Assembly (NCBI RefSeq): GCF_014892515.1
Contig: NZ_JADBGR010000017.1
Location: 1-55,090 of the forward strand
Origin: Myceligenerans pegani
Lineage (GTDB): Bacteria > Actinomycetota > Actinomycetes > Actinomycetales > Cellulomonadaceae
DNA: 55,090 nucleotides
Direction of reading: 5' to 3'
Made by a program: the position numbers and the translations under genes
The notes under the pieces: generated by a model
Databases searched by the model: none
The model's input: only the letters and a program-made list of their open reading frames with translations
Told to the model about the DNA's origin: nothing
Part shown: positions 25,743 through 34,595 of the stretch, in pieces
Numbering within the stretch: the stretch's first letter is position 1
Layout of the letters: each line of letters starts with the position of its first letter

Positions 25743-26111
25743 ATGATCCAGCAGGAGTCGCGACTTCGGGTCGCCGACAACACGGGTGCCAAGGAGATCC
25801 TGTGCATCCGCGTTCTCGGTGGCTCCGGCCGTCGCTACGCCGGTATCGGCGACACCTTCGTCGCCACCGTCAAGGACGCGATCCCCGGCGGGAACGTGAA
25901 GAAGGGCGAGGTCGTCAAGGCCGTCGTCGTCCGTACCGCCAAGGAGCGTCGTCGTCCGGACGGTTCCTACATCAAGTTCGACGAGAACGCCGCCGTCATC
26001 CTCAAGAACGACGGCGAGCCGCGCGGCACCCGCATCTTCGGCCCGGTGGGCCGCGAGCTGCGCGACAAGCGTTTCATGAAGATCATCTCGCTGGCTCCGG
26101 AGGTGCTCTGA
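25743..26111 (+). CDS. rplN: 50S ribosomal protein L14
   Basis: L14 sits at the subunit interface. The 122-residue product starts [20 protein letters not shown] and ends [16 protein letters not shown], both invariant features. CAAGGAGATC precedes ATG 25743. First gene of the spc group; rplX follows after 2 bp. Confidence 0.98.
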   Translation: MIQQESRLRVADNTGAKEILCIRVLGGSGRRYAGIGDTFVATVKDAIPGGNVKKGEVVKAVVVRTAKERRRPDGSYIKFDENAAVILKNDGEPRGTRIFGPVGRELRDKRFMKIISLAPEVL

Positions 26112-26113
26112 CC

Positions 26114-26458
26114 ATGGCGAAGATCAAGAAGGGCGACCAGGTCCTCGTCATCTCGGGCAAGGACAAGGGCAAGACCGGTCGCGTGCTCGAGGTCATCAAG
26201 GACCGCGACCGCGTCGTGGTCGAGGGTGTCCAGCGCGTCACCAAGCACACCAAGATGGGCCAGTCGCAGCGCGGCACCCGGACCGGTGGCATCGAGACGG
26301 TCGAGGCGTCGATCCACGTGAGCAACGTGATGATCGTCGACCCGGAGACCAAGAAGGGTACCCGTGTCGGGTACCGCCTCGAGGAGGTCGACCGCGACGG
26401 CCGCACCAAGACCGTGCGGGTCCGCGTGGCCAAGCGCTCCGGGAAGGACATCGACTGA
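26114..26458 (+). CDS. rplX: 50S ribosomal protein L24
   Basis: L24 starts 50S assembly. The 114-residue KOW-domain protein starts [20 protein letters not shown] at ATG 26114 and has the later [20 protein letters not shown] motif. Upstream in-frame sequence from 25622 is noncoding or belongs to rplN in another frame. The stop overlaps the rplE ATG (TGATG). Confidence 0.97.
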   Translation: MAKIKKGDQVLVISGKDKGKTGRVLEVIKDRDRVVVEGVQRVTKHTKMGQSQRGTRTGGIETVEASIHVSNVMIVDPETKKGTRVGYRLEEVDRDGRTKTVRVRVAKRSGKDID

Positions 26459-27030
26459 TGAGCGAGACCACGACTCTGGCACCGGCTCAGCCGCGCCTCA
26501 AGCAGAAGTACCGCGAGGAGATCCTCCCGGCCCTGGTCGAGGAGTTCGGCCACAAGAACATCCACCAGGCCGGCGGTCTCACGAAGATCGTCGTCAACAT
26601 GGGTGTCGGTGACGCCGCCAAGGACTCGAAGCTGATCGAGGGCGCGATCCGCGATCTGACCGCGATCACCGGTCAGAAGCCGCAGGTCGCCCGCGCCAAG
26701 AAGTCGATCGCGCAGTTCAAGCTGCGCGAGGGCATGCCGATCGGTGCGCACGCGACGCTCCGCGGCGACCGGATGTGGGAGTTCCTCGACCGCCTGCTGT
26801 CGATCGCGCTGCCGCGCATCCGTGACTTCCGCGGTCTGTCGCCGAAGCAGTTCGACGGCAACGGGAACTACACGTTCGGCCTCACGGAGCAGTCGATGTT
26901 CCACGAGATCGACCAGGACAAGATCGACCGTGTCCGGGGTATGGACATCACGATCGTGACCACGGCGACGACGGACGACGAGGGCCGCTCCCTCCTGCGC
27001 CGTCTCGGCTTCCCCTTCAAGGAGAACTGA
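26458..27030 (+). CDS. rplE: 50S ribosomal protein L5
   Basis: L5 binds 5S rRNA and contacts P-site tRNA. The 190-residue product has the [15 protein letters not shown] start, [17 protein letters not shown], the [20 protein letters not shown] segment and [20 protein letters not shown]. It overlaps rplX by one base. Confidence 0.98.
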   Translation: MSETTTLAPAQPRLKQKYREEILPALVEEFGHKNIHQAGGLTKIVVNMGVGDAAKDSKLIEGAIRDLTAITGQKPQVARAKKSIAQFKLREGMPIGAHATLRGDRMWEFLDRLLSIALPRIRDFRGLSPKQFDGNGNYTFGLTEQSMFHEIDQDKIDRVRGMDITIVTTATTDDEGRSLLRRLGFPFKEN

Positions 27031-27031
27031 C

Positions 27032-27217
27032 ATGGCGAAGAAGGCCCTGATCAACAAGGCGAACGCCAAGCCCAAGTTCGCCGTGCGTGCCTACACCCGG
27101 TGCCAGCGGTGCGGTCGTCCGCACTCCGTGTACCGCAAGTTCGGCCTGTGCCGCATCTGCTTGCGGGAGATGGCCCACCGCGGCGAGCTCCCCGGCGTCA
27201 CCAAGAGCAGCTGGTAA
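27032..27217 (+). CDS. rpsZ: 30S ribosomal protein S14, zinc-binding (type Z)
   Basis: This 61-residue short S14 carries two CxxC pairs, RCQRCGR and LCRICLR, which form a zinc ribbon. The start is [19 protein letters not shown] and the end [11 protein letters not shown]. It is the zinc-dependent form; actinobacteria often have a longer zinc-free paralogue elsewhere under Zur control. It starts 1 bp after the rplE stop. Confidence 0.98.
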   Translation: MAKKALINKANAKPKFAVRAYTRCQRCGRPHSVYRKFGLCRICLREMAHRGELPGVTKSSW

Positions 27218-27288
27218 CAACTACGCCGTAGGTCCGCGCCCGTGCCCGGCACGGTGCGGATACCCCGGCGAGGAAGGGCTAGAGCCCG

Positions 27289-27687
27289 ATGACTATGACC
27301 GACCCGATCGCAGACATGCTGACCCGTCTGCGGAACGCGAACTCGGCTCACCACGACACGGTGTCCATGCCGTCGTCGAAGCTGAAGTCGAACATCGCGA
27401 AGATCCTCCAGGCCGAGGGCTACATCACCAGCTGGAACGTCGAGGACGGCCAGGTGGGCAAGATCCTCACGCTGCAGCTGAAGTACGGCCAGAACCGTGA
27501 GCGCGCCCTCTCGGGTGTGCGCCGCGTGTCAAAGCCCGGCCTGCGTGTCTACGCGAAGTCCACCAACCTGCCCAAGGTTCTGGGTGGCCTCGGCGTGGCG
27601 ATCCTGTCCACGTCCTCCGGCCTCCTGACGGACCGGCAGGCCGAGTCCAAGGGCGTCGGCGGCGAAGTGCTCGCCTACGTCTGGTAA
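27289..27687 (+). CDS. rpsH: 30S ribosomal protein S8
   Basis: S8 binds the central domain of 16S rRNA and, in some bacteria, the spc mRNA. The 132-residue product starts [20 protein letters not shown] and ends in the conserved [20 protein letters not shown] block. ATG 27289 has GAGGAAGGG 10 nt upstream; ATG 27295 is an alternative. Confidence 0.97.
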   Translation: MTMTDPIADMLTRLRNANSAHHDTVSMPSSKLKSNIAKILQAEGYITSWNVEDGQVGKILTLQLKYGQNRERALSGVRRVSKPGLRVYAKSTNLPKVLGGLGVAILSTSSGLLTDRQAESKGVGGEVLAYVW

Positions 27688-27706
27688 TCGGAAGGGAGAA
27701 AGAAGC

Positions 27707-28243
27707 ATGTCTCGTATCGGCAAGCTCCCCGTTCCGGTCCCGGCCGGCGTGGACGTCACCATCAGTGGTGCGCTCGTGACCGTCAAGGGCCCGAAGGGGA
27801 CCCTCGACCACACGGTCGCCGCACCCATCACGGTCGCTCTGGACGACGGCGCCATCACGGTGTCCCGTCCGAACGACGAGCGGCTGTCGAAGTCGCTGCA
27901 CGGCCTCACCCGCACGCTGCTGGCGAACATGATCACCGGCGTCACGGACGGCTACGAGAAGAAGATGGAGATCGTGGGCACGGGTTACCGCGTGCTCGCG
28001 AAGGGCTCCAACCTCGAGTTCGCGCTCGGCTTCTCGCACCCGGTCGTCGTGGAGGCGCCCGAGGGCATCACGTTCAAGGTCGAGGGCGCGAACAAGTTCT
28101 CCGTGTCCGGCATCGACAAGCAGCAGGTCGGCGAGGTCGCGGCGAACATCCGCAAGATCCGCAAGCCCGAGCCGTACAAGGGCAAGGGTGTGCGCTACGC
28201 CGACGAGCACGTCCGGCGCAAGGTCGGAAAGGCTGGTAAGTGA
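27707..28243 (+). CDS. rplF: 50S ribosomal protein L6
   Basis: L6 lies near the factor-binding centre. The 178-residue product starts [20 protein letters not shown] and ends with the signature [33 protein letters not shown] precedes ATG 27707. The rplR start overlaps its stop. Confidence 0.98.
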   Translation: MSRIGKLPVPVPAGVDVTISGALVTVKGPKGTLDHTVAAPITVALDDGAITVSRPNDERLSKSLHGLTRTLLANMITGVTDGYEKKMEIVGTGYRVLAKGSNLEFALGFSHPVVVEAPEGITFKVEGANKFSVSGIDKQQVGEVAANIRKIRKPEPYKGKGVRYADEHVRRKVGKAGK

Positions 28244-28245
28244 CG

Positions 28246-28617
28246 ATGGCCATCAAGATTCTTGGCAAGGGCAAGGCAGTTGCTCGCAAGCGCCGTCACG
28301 CGCGTGCCCGCAAGAAGGTCACCGGCACCGCCGTCCGGCCCCGTCTGGTCGTGACCCGCTCCTCGCGGCACATGGTTGCCCAGGTCGTGGACGACACCGT
28401 CGGCAAGACCGTCGTGTCGGCCTCCACGCTCGAGGCGGACCTGCGTTCGTTCGACGGCGACAAGACGGCCAAGGCCCGCAAGGTGGGCGAGCTCGTCGCC
28501 GAGCGTGCCAAGGCCGCCGGCGTCGAGACCGTGGTGTTCGACCGCGGTGGCAACAAGTACCACGGTCGGGTGGCGGCAGTCGCCGACGGGGCTCGCGAAG
28601 GCGGGCTGACCCTGTGA
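28246..28617 (+). CDS. rplR: 50S ribosomal protein L18
   Basis: L18 binds 5S rRNA. The product (123 residues from ATG 28246) starts [20 protein letters not shown] and ends [20 protein letters not shown], both typical. A GTG at 28240 overlapping the rplF stop (GTGA) has better spacing to GGAAAGG and would add two residues; both starts are plausible. Confidence 0.96.
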   Translation: MAIKILGKGKAVARKRRHARARKKVTGTAVRPRLVVTRSSRHMVAQVVDDTVGKTVVSASTLEADLRSFDGDKTAKARKVGELVAERAKAAGVETVVFDRGGNKYHGRVAAVADGAREGGLTL

Positions 28618-28648
28618 CGACCGACGCACGGAAGAAGAGGACTCTCTG

Positions 28649-29329
28649 ATGGCTGCAGGGCAGCGCAGCGGCGCCCCCCAGGGTGCCGCCAACGGGAACG
28701 ACAAGAAGGGCGAGGGCCGCAACGACGGTCGTCGCTCGGGTCGCCGTGACGACCGCCGCGGTGGCGGCGGCGGTCGCGGCGAGGAGAAGAGCGCCTTCGT
28801 CGAGCGCGTGGTGACCATCAACCGTGTCGCCAAGGTCGTCAAGGGCGGTCGCCGCTTCAGCTTCACCGCGCTCGTCGTGGTGGGCGACGGCGACGGCACC
28901 GTGGGTGTCGGTTACGGCAAGGCCAAGGAGGTGCCCGCGGCGATCGCCAAGGGTGTCGAGGAGGCGAAGAAGAACTTCTTCCGCGTCCCGCGCATCCAGG
29001 GCACCATCCCCCACCCCATCCAGGGTGAGGAAGCCGCCGGTGTCGTGTTCCTCCGTCCGGCGTCGCCGGGTACCGGTGTGATCGCCGGTGGTCCGGTCCG
29101 CGCCGTGCTGGAGTGCGCCGGCATCCACGACGTGCTGAGCAAGTCGCTCGGCTCGTCGAACGCGATCAACATCGTGCACGCCACGGTCGCGGCGCTGCGC
29201 GGGCTCGAGCAGCCCGAGGCCGTCGCCGCGCGTCGTGGTCTGCCGCTCGAGGACGTGGCCCCGGCCGCGCTCCTGCGTGCGCAGGCCGCCGGCCTCAAGG
29301 CGGCCGCCGAGGCGAAGGCAGGTGCGTGA
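28649..29329 (+). CDS. rpsE: 30S ribosomal protein S5 with Arg/Gly-rich N-terminal extension
   Basis: S5 contributes to accuracy and mRNA unwinding at the entry site. The 226-residue product has the S5 core ([53 protein letters not shown]). The first 50 residues form a Gly/Arg/Asn/Asp-rich extension, longer than in E. coli S5 and similar in style to the S3 tail. The stop overlaps the rpmD ATG. Confidence 0.97.
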   Translation: MAAGQRSGAPQGAANGNDKKGEGRNDGRRSGRRDDRRGGGGGRGEEKSAFVERVVTINRVAKVVKGGRRFSFTALVVVGDGDGTVGVGYGKAKEVPAAIAKGVEEAKKNFFRVPRIQGTIPHPIQGEEAAGVVFLRPASPGTGVIAGGPVRAVLECAGIHDVLSKSLGSSNAINIVHATVAALRGLEQPEAVAARRGLPLEDVAPAALLRAQAAGLKAAAEAKAGA

Positions 29330-29511
29330 TGGCTCGACTGAAGGTCACCCAGGTGAGGTCCACCATCGGTGGCAAGTTCAAGCAGCGTGAGACGCTGCGG
29401 ACCCTCGGCCTCAAGCGGATCGGCGACACCGCCGTGAAGGAGGACCGTCCGGAGATCCGCGGCATGGTCAAGACGGTGTCGCATCTCGTCACCGTCGAGG
29501 AGGTCGAGTGA
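29329..29511 (+). CDS. rpmD: 50S ribosomal protein L30
   Basis: This 60-residue protein starts [20 protein letters not shown], then [20 protein letters not shown], a canonical bacterial L30. The ATG overlaps the rpsE stop by one base (TGATG). Confidence 0.97.
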   Translation: MARLKVTQVRSTIGGKFKQRETLRTLGLKRIGDTAVKEDRPEIRGMVKTVSHLVTVEEVE

Positions 29512-29513
29512 TC

Positions 29514-29975
29514 ATGGCGGACAGCAAGCCGCTGAAGGTCCACCACCTCCGTCCGGCCCCGGGCGCCAAGACCGCCAAGACCCGCGTCGGTCGTGGTGAG
29601 GCGTCGAAGGGTAAGACGGCGGGCCGTGGTACCAAGGGCACGAAGGCCCGCTACCAGGTTCCGGCGGGCTTCGAGGGCGGGCAGGTTCCCCTGCAGATGC
29701 GCCTTCCGAAGCTGCGCGGGTTCAAGAACCCGTTCCGCGTGGAGTACCAGGTCGTGAACCTGGACAAGCTCTCCGAGCTGTACCCCGCCGGTGGCTCCGT
29801 CACCGTCGAGGACCTCGTCGCCAAGGGCGCGGTTCGCAAGAACCAGCCGGTGAAGGTGCTCGGTAACGGCGACGTCACCGTCAAGCTCGAGATCGCGGTC
29901 GACCGCGTCTCGGCGTCGGCCCGGGAGAAGATCCTGGCCGCCGGTGGCTCCGTGGCCGAGTCCGCGGAGGCCTGA
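29514..29975 (+). CDS. rplO: 50S ribosomal protein L15
   Basis: L15 is a late assembly protein. The 153-residue product starts [20 protein letters not shown] and has [20 protein letters not shown] and [21 protein letters not shown] 29514 has GAGGAGG about 10 nt upstream; a GTG at 29508 overlapping the rpmD stop is possible. Confidence 0.96.
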   Translation: MADSKPLKVHHLRPAPGAKTAKTRVGRGEASKGKTAGRGTKGTKARYQVPAGFEGGQVPLQMRLPKLRGFKNPFRVEYQVVNLDKLSELYPAGGSVTVEDLVAKGAVRKNQPVKVLGNGDVTVKLEIAVDRVSASAREKILAAGGSVAESAEA

Positions 29976-29984
29976 GCAGGTCGC

Positions 29985-30020
29985 ACGGGACCGGCAGCGC
30001 GTCAGCGCAGCCGGTCCCGT
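29985..30020 (+). terminator. Terminator hairpin after rplO
   Basis: ACGGGACCGGC (29985-29995) pairs with GCCGGTCCCGT (30010-30020), and the loop holds an inner GCGC/GCGC pairing. It starts 9 bp after the rplO stop and separates the spc ribosomal genes from secY. Confidence 0.75.
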
Positions 30021-30130
30021 GTCGTCTACCAGGGCCGATGACGGCGTGGCGGGCGCGTTCCGTTGTGGTGTCGCGCCGGATGTCGGGCAGACTAGGCCCG
30101 TGCGTGGTCCTGCGGGCCGCGCAGGCAACG

Positions 30131-30136
30131 TAGAAT
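30131..30136 (+). promoter_or_regulatory. Candidate -10 (TAGAAT) for secY-adk-map
   Basis: TAGAAT is a near-consensus -10 in the 267-bp rplO-secY gap, about 105 nt before secY. No matching -35 is obvious. A second candidate is CAGACT at 30088-30093 with TTGTGG 19 nt upstream. Confidence 0.45.
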
Positions 30137-30242
30137 CCGACAGGTCCCGCATGTCGACGAAGAGCGGCGGCGGGCGACGACGACATCTCGCCGGTGAGAT
30201 CCGGCGACACGACACCCCGCGCACGCGGGCCAGGAGGACAGG

Positions 30243-31538
30243 GTGCTCAGCGCATTCGGCCGGGCTTTCCGGACGCCAGACCTGCGGCGCAAGCTGCTGT
30301 TCACGATCGCGATCATGGCGCTGTTCCGCGTCGGGTCGTTCATTCCGACCCCGGGCGTGGATTACACGAACGTCCAGGTGTGCGTCGAAGGGCAGCAGGA
30401 CAACTCGCTGCTCGGGCTGATCAACGTGTTCAGCGGCGGGGCGCTCCTGCAGCTGTCGGTGTTCGCGCTCGGGATCATGCCCTACATCACGGCGAGCATC
30501 ATCGTCCAGCTCCTGCGCGTGGTGATCCCGCGGTTCGAGGCCCTGCACAAGGAGGGCCAGTCGGGCCAGACGAAGCTCACCCAGTACACGCGCTACCTGA
30601 CGATCGCGCTGGCGATCCTGCAGTCGACGACGGTCATCACGACCGCGCGCCAGGGTCTCCTGTTCCCGGGCTGCGACCTGGCCGTGATCGCAGACGACAC
30701 CGTGCTCACCGCCGTCCTCATGGTCATCACCATGACCGCCGGTACGGGCCTCGTCATGTGGCTCGGCGAGCTCATCACCGAGCGGGGCGTCGGCAACGGC
30801 ATGTCGCTGCTCATCTTCACGTCCATCGCGGCGAGCTTCCCGACGGCGCTCTGGTCCATCGCCGGTGGCGCGAACGGCGTCCTCAACTTCACCATCATGA
30901 TCGTCGTCATCGTGCTGGTGGTCGGCCTGGTCGTGTTCGTCGAGCAGTCGCAGCGCCGGATCCCGGTGCAGTACGCGAAGCGGATGGTCGGCCGTCGCAT
31001 GTACGGCGGTACCAGCACCTACATCCCGATCAAGATCAACATGTCCGGTGTCATCCCGGTCATCTTCGCGGCGTCGATCCTGGCGCTGCCGGGCCTGATC
31101 GCCCAGTTCGGGGACCAGCAGGCCGACTGGGTCATCTGGATCTCGAACAACCTGGTCCAGCCGTCGGAGCCGCTGTACATCGCGCTCTACACGCTGATGA
31201 TCATCTTCTTCTGCTTCTTCTACACGTCGATCACGTTCAACCCGGACGAGGTCGCCGACAACATGAAGAAGTACGGCGGCTTCATCCCGGGCATCCGGGC
31301 GGGCCGGCCCACCGCGGAGTACCTCGACTACGTGATCACCCGGATCACCTCCGCCGGTTCCCTGTACCTCGCGCTGGTGGCGTTGATCCCGACGCTGGTG
31401 CTCGTCTTCCTGGGCGTCACCACCAACCTGCCGTTCGGCGGCAGCTCGATCCTCATCGTGGTCGGCGTCGGGCTCGAGACGGTCAAGCAGATCGACTCCC
31501 AGCTCCAGCAGCGTCACTACGAAGGATTCCTCCGTTGA
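30243..31538 (+). CDS. secY: Preprotein translocase subunit SecY
   Basis: SecY is the channel of the Sec translocon in the cytoplasmic membrane. The 431-residue product has about ten hydrophobic segments. It contains the plug-proximal INVFSGGALLQLSVFALGIM, the GMSLLIFTSI segment and the cytoplasmic loops RRIPVQYAKRMVGRRMYGG and FIPGIRAGRPTAEYL that are typical of SecY. The GTG start at 30243 has CAGGAGGACAGG upstream. The stop overlaps the adk TTG. Confidence 0.98.
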   Translation: MLSAFGRAFRTPDLRRKLLFTIAIMALFRVGSFIPTPGVDYTNVQVCVEGQQDNSLLGLINVFSGGALLQLSVFALGIMPYITASIIVQLLRVVIPRFEALHKEGQSGQTKLTQYTRYLTIALAILQSTTVITTARQGLLFPGCDLAVIADDTVLTAVLMVITMTAGTGLVMWLGELITERGVGNGMSLLIFTSIAASFPTALWSIAGGANGVLNFTIMIVVIVLVVGLVVFVEQSQRRIPVQYAKRMVGRRMYGGTSTYIPIKINMSGVIPVIFAASILALPGLIAQFGDQQADWVIWISNNLVQPSEPLYIALYTLMIIFFCFFYTSITFNPDEVADNMKKYGGFIPGIRAGRPTAEYLDYVITRITSAGSLYLALVALIPTLVLVFLGVTTNLPFGGSSILIVVGVGLETVKQIDSQLQQRHYEGFLR

Positions 31539-32173
31539 GCCAGACTCCCATCACCTCTCGCAGCGACGTGCACGTCCACGGGGGCCCGGAGGGCCGCATC
31601 ACGCGTCTCGTCATCATGGGTCCGCAGGGCGTCGGGAAGGGGACGCAGGCCGCCCGGCTCGCCGAGACCTTCGGCATCGTGACGATCTCCACGGGCGACA
31701 TCTTCCGTGCGAACATCGAGGGCGACACCGAACTCGGGCGCGAGGCGAAGGCGTACATCGAGCAGGGTGAGCTCGTCCCCGACGAGGTCACGAACGCCAT
31801 GGTGCGCGAGCGGCTGGGCCGGCCGGATGTCGCGAGCGGCTTCCTGCTCGACGGCTACCCCCGGAACTCGGCCCAGGTGGAAGAGCTCGACCGCATCCTC
31901 TCCGACCTCGGCTGGGAGCTGGACGGTGTCATCGAGCTGACGGCCGACCGGGACGAGCTCATGGCCCGGCTGGCGAAGCGGGCCGAGGAGGAGGGGCGCA
32001 CCGACGACACCCCTGAGGCCATCGAGAAGCGTCTCGCGATCTACGACGCGGAGACCGCTCCGCTCACGGCCGCCTACGCGGAGCGCGGGCTGCTGGCCAA
32101 GGTGGACGGCGTCGGCGAGATCCCGGACGTCACCGACCGGATCGTGACCTCGCTCGCGGCCCAGCTGGGTTGA
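31535..32173 (+). CDS. adk: Adenylate kinase
   Basis: Adenylate kinase interconverts AMP+ATP and 2 ADP. The 212-residue product has the P-loop GPQGVGKGT (29-37), the AMP-binding TISTGDIFRANIEGDTELG block and LDGYPRNSAQVEEL. The LID is the short form without zinc cysteines. TTG 31535 overlaps the secY stop (TTGA) with GAAGGA 8 nt upstream; it adds about 20 residues before the usual start of the fold, so a later GTG (31568) is possible. Confidence 0.95.
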   Translation: MSQTPITSRSDVHVHGGPEGRITRLVIMGPQGVGKGTQAARLAETFGIVTISTGDIFRANIEGDTELGREAKAYIEQGELVPDEVTNAMVRERLGRPDVASGFLLDGYPRNSAQVEELDRILSDLGWELDGVIELTADRDELMARLAKRAEEEGRTDDTPEAIEKRLAIYDAETAPLTAAYAERGLLAKVDGVGEIPDVTDRIVTSLAAQLG

Positions 32174-33069
32174 GCCGCATGCTCGGGCTCGGCCGGGAGC
32201 GCATCGAGTACAAGACCCCGGAGCAGGTGCGCGTCATGCGGCGGGCCGGCCTCGTCGTCGCCGATGCGCTCGCCGCGGTCCGGGAAGCGGCCCGCCCGGG
32301 CATGACCACCGCCGATCTCGACTCCGTCGCGTCGGACGCCATCCGTGGCGCCGGCGCGACGCCGTCGTTCCTGGGGTACGAGGGGTTCCCGGCCGCGATC
32401 TGCGTGTCGGTCGGGGACGAGGTGATCCACGGCATCCCCGGCGGGCGGGTGATCGGCGTCGGCGACCTCGTCTCCGTGGACTGCGGAGCGATCGTGGGCG
32501 GCTGGCACGGGGACTCCGCGATCTCGTTCGTGCTCGGGGACGCCGGCGCTGTGCCGGTGGACGCGCCCGACGACGCCGTGGAGGCGGCGGGCGGTTCGGT
32601 GGCGCACGCCCAGCTCGTGCGCGCCACCGAGGCCGCGATGTGGGCGGGGATCGCCGCCCTGGGCGGCGGGCGCCGGTTGAACGACGTGGGCCGCGCGGTG
32701 GAGGCGAGCGTCGAGCTGGCGGGTGAGCTGGTCGGCGTCGAGTACGGGATCGTCGAGGAGTACGTGGGGCACGGCATCGGAACCGCCATGCACCAGCCGC
32801 CGGACGTCGTGAACTTCCGCGTGCGGGACCGCGGGCCGCGACTCCGGCCCGGAATGTGCCTGGCGATCGAGCCGATGGTCACGCTGGGCACGGGCGAGAC
32901 GCACGTGCTCGACGACGAGTGGACCGTGGTGACGGCGGACGGCTCGCGGGCCGCGCACTGGGAGCACAGCGTCGCGATCCTCGAGGGCGGCGTCTGGGTG
33001 CTGACCGCGCCGGACGGGGGAGCGGGACGCCTGGGCGAGCTCGGCGTGGAGATCGCGCCGCTCGACTGA
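32170..33069 (+). CDS. map: Methionine aminopeptidase, type I
   Basis: MetAP removes the initiator methionine from nascent proteins. The 299-residue product has the pita-bread metal ligands: Asp in SVDCGAIVGGWHGDSA (two aspartates), His in YVGHGIGTAMHQPP, Glu in CLAIEPMVTLG and Glu in AHWEHSVAI. TTG 32170 overlaps the adk stop as adk does with secY; ATG 32179 is the alternative. It completes secY-adk-map, all needed for producing and exporting proteins. Confidence 0.96.
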   Translation: MSRMLGLGRERIEYKTPEQVRVMRRAGLVVADALAAVREAARPGMTTADLDSVASDAIRGAGATPSFLGYEGFPAAICVSVGDEVIHGIPGGRVIGVGDLVSVDCGAIVGGWHGDSAISFVLGDAGAVPVDAPDDAVEAAGGSVAHAQLVRATEAAMWAGIAALGGGRRLNDVGRAVEASVELAGELVGVEYGIVEEYVGHGIGTAMHQPPDVVNFRVRDRGPRLRPGMCLAIEPMVTLGTGETHVLDDEWTVVTADGSRAAHWEHSVAILEGGVWVLTAPDGGAGRLGELGVEIAPLD

Positions 33070-33105
33070 GGTCGATGGCGCCCGGAAGCGGCTAGCGGCC
33101 TCTTC

Positions 33106-33163
33106 AGAGGTCGCGCGAGGAGGTAGCGACCTCTTACTTAGCTGGAGTCAGTTGGTCTATGCT
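33106..33163 (+). promoter_or_regulatory. Inverted repeat and promoter before a small membrane-protein gene
   Basis: AGAGGTCGC (33106-33114) and GCGACCTCT (33126-33134) are perfect 9-bp inverted repeats with an 11-nt spacer; a second partial arm CCTCT lies at 33099-33103. A TATGCT -10 follows at 33158-33163, eight bases before the ATG at 33172, predicting an essentially leaderless mRNA. The palindrome may be the map terminator or an operator next to the promoter. Confidence 0.5.
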
Positions 33164-33171
33164 CACGTGAC

Positions 33172-33582
33172 ATGACCGATGACGCTCATGCCCTGCGGCC
33201 TTTGACCCCGATCCGGGCGACCCGCGAGCCCGGCGATGTGCCGTCTCCTCCGCGAGGGCGCGCGGCGGCCGCCGTCGCGGGGGCGTTCTCCCGGCTCGGC
33301 CGGTGGCTCGGCAGCTGGGCGCGGCGGCTGGCGTTCGGCGTCTGGTTCTGGGCGGGGCTCGTGGTCGGGTTCGGCACCTCGCTGCGGCTGTGGGAGTCGG
33401 TGCTCCTGCTCGCCGTCGTGGGCTGGATCGTCGGTGCCTGGCTGTGGCGCCGGAGGCGGCGGTCGGAGCTGATCGCGGTCTCCGTGGGCGTCCTGCTGGG
33501 CTGGGTGCCGATGCTGGTCCTGTTCGTCGGCGCGTTGCCGCACACGATGATCGGGCCGCCGGGTATCGAGTACGACATCTGA
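33172..33582 (+). CDS. Small membrane protein of unknown function
   Basis: The 136-residue product has a Pro/Arg-rich N-terminal 40 residues, then two or three hydrophobic segments (about 54-70, 76-92 and 100-121) separated by the basic stretch WLWRRRRRSE. It ends HTMIGPPGIEYDI. No domain was recognised. The position between map and infA, with its own probable promoter and no ribosome binding site, suggests an independent monocistronic, leaderless gene. Confidence 0.7.
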   Translation: MTDDAHALRPLTPIRATREPGDVPSPPRGRAAAAVAGAFSRLGRWLGSWARRLAFGVWFWAGLVVGFGTSLRLWESVLLLAVVGWIVGAWLWRRRRRSELIAVSVGVLLGWVPMLVLFVGALPHTMIGPPGIEYDI

Positions 33583-33625
33583 CGGGATCCGGAGGAGCTG
33601 CATCTGACGGGAGCCGGGGGAGCCG
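33576..33625 (+). repeat. 25-bp tandem duplication over a stop codon
   Basis: The 25 bases from 33576 and the 25 from 33601 are near copies, both starting CATCTGACGGGA and continuing with CCGG.GGAG. The first copy contains the TGA stop of the small membrane-protein gene. Confidence 0.7.
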
Positions 33626-33922
33626 GGCGGCGATTCCGGGGAGCGGGAGAGGACCCGGGCAGGCATTGGGCGCGCCTCTGATAAGATGGGCCGTTGGGTG
33701 TAGTCCGCGCTTCCGGCGCTGAAGGGCACAGTCCCCACGGGTTCGGCTTCCAGAGTGGTTTCGGCAGGTCGATCGCTGGCGGCTCGGTCCTGGCCGGGTG
33801 TCGGTTCCGCCATCGGACCGGCGTCTGCGGCTGCACACGACATCCTCGTCCTGACGGAGGCGTGCTTCCCGCGCGCCCGGGTCGGGGTACGAGGAACAGG
33901 CCGACGAGAGTTAGCGGAGGAT
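33583..33922 (+). other. infA leader region
   Basis: The 340-base gap contains the second copy of the 25-bp repeat, a GATAAGAT -10-like element (TAAGAT at 33682-33687) and about 230 nt of leader. The infA frame is open upstream to 33755, but the extra residues are not conserved-looking. Confidence 0.6.
33682..33687 (+). promoter_or_regulatory. Candidate -10 (TAAGAT) for the infA-rpmJ operon
   Basis: TAAGAT in CTGATAAGATGGG is the only good -10 match in the spacer. No -35 was recognised. Confidence 0.45.
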
Positions 33923-34144
33923 ATGGCTAAGAAGGACGGTGTCATCGAGATCGAGGGCAGCGTGGTCGAGGCTCTGCCGAACGCGACGTTCCGCGTGGAG
34001 CTGGAGAACGGTCACAAGGTGCTTGCCCACATCTCGGGCAAGATGCGCCAGAACTACATCCGAATCCTTCCGGAGGACCGGGTCGTGGTCGAGCTCAGCC
34101 CGTACGACCTGTCCCGCGGCCGGATCGTCTACCGCTACAAGTAG
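33923..34144 (+). CDS. infA: Translation initiation factor IF-1
   Basis: IF-1 occupies the ribosomal A site during initiation. The 73-residue OB-fold protein starts [20 protein letters not shown] and ends [13 protein letters not shown], both canonical. ATG 33923 follows AGCGGAGGAT. rpmJ follows after 169 bp containing tandem repeats. Confidence 0.98.
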   Translation: MAKKDGVIEIEGSVVEALPNATFRVELENGHKVLAHISGKMRQNYIRILPEDRVVVELSPYDLSRGRIVYRYK

Positions 34145-34299
34145 CCGGAACGGGGCGTAGCCCGGTCTCGGAACTCGGGAAACGCTACGTTTCGGAACAG
34201 CCGGAGCGGGGCGCAGCCCGGTCTCCGGACCGGCCGATGCCACGTTTCCGAACGGGCGGAGCCGGGGTCGCCGAACCCGGGCACGCCACGTTCCAACAC
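34145..34299 (+). repeat. Imperfect tandem repeats (about 56 bp) between infA and rpmJ
   Basis: A unit beginning CCGGAACGGGGCGTAGCCCG (34145) recurs at 34201 as CCGGAGCGGGGCGCAGCCCG, and a decayed third copy begins near 34257. Each unit ends with ACGTTT/ACGTTC (34187, 34242, 34288). Within copies, GCCCCG/CGGGGC-type and GAAAC/GTTTC pairings give short hairpins. Similar pieces recur before rpsK. Confidence 0.75.
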
Positions 34300-34313
34300 A
34301 GTCAGAGGAAACC

Positions 34314-34427
34314 ATGAAGGTCAAGCCGAGCGTCAAGAAGATCTGCGACAAGTGCAAGGTGATTCGCCGGCACGGTCGCGTCATGGTGATCTGCGACAAC
34401 CTGCGCCACAAGCAGCGCCAGGGCTGA
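34314..34427 (+). CDS. rpmJ: 50S ribosomal protein L36
   Basis: This 37-residue protein is [16 protein letters not shown] followed by [21 protein letters not shown]. Cys11, Cys14, Cys27 and His32 form the zinc-ribbon site. It is the zinc-dependent form, matching the zinc S14 upstream. AGAGGAAACC precedes ATG 34314. Confidence 0.97.
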   Translation: MKVKPSVKKICDKCKVIRRHGRVMVICDNLRHKQRQG

Positions 34428-34433
34428 TCACCT

Positions 34434-34468
34434 CCCGGGGATTCCCCGGGCCGGTGGCCACGGCCACC
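34434..34468 (+). repeat. Two adjacent palindromes after rpmJ
   Basis: CCCGGGG-ATT-CCCCGGG (34434-34450) and GGTGGCC-AC-GGCCACC (34453-34468) are perfect hairpins back to back, in the 168-bp rpmJ-rpsM spacer. Further G+C stems follow (CCCGCC/GGCGGG near 34488-34504). They may attenuate transcription or protect/process the mRNA. Confidence 0.6.
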
Positions 34469-34595
34469 ACCAGCGCACCACCTCGAACCCGCCAGGAGGC
34501 GGGGGAACCCTCGGCCCGGAGGCCGGGGCCCGCGGATCTCGCGGGATGGCGGTGCGGCAGACCTCCGGACGAGAAGTACAGGAGCCATCAGGCAC

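Noticed and set aside
30194-31534. Upstream extension of adk reading through secY in another frame
   Set aside because: Out-of-frame reading of secY; the adenylate kinase fold begins shortly after TTG 31535.
34145-34299. CRISPR-like array
   Set aside because: Only two to three imperfect units without uniform repeats and unique spacers, and no cas genes; better explained as tandem intergenic repeats.
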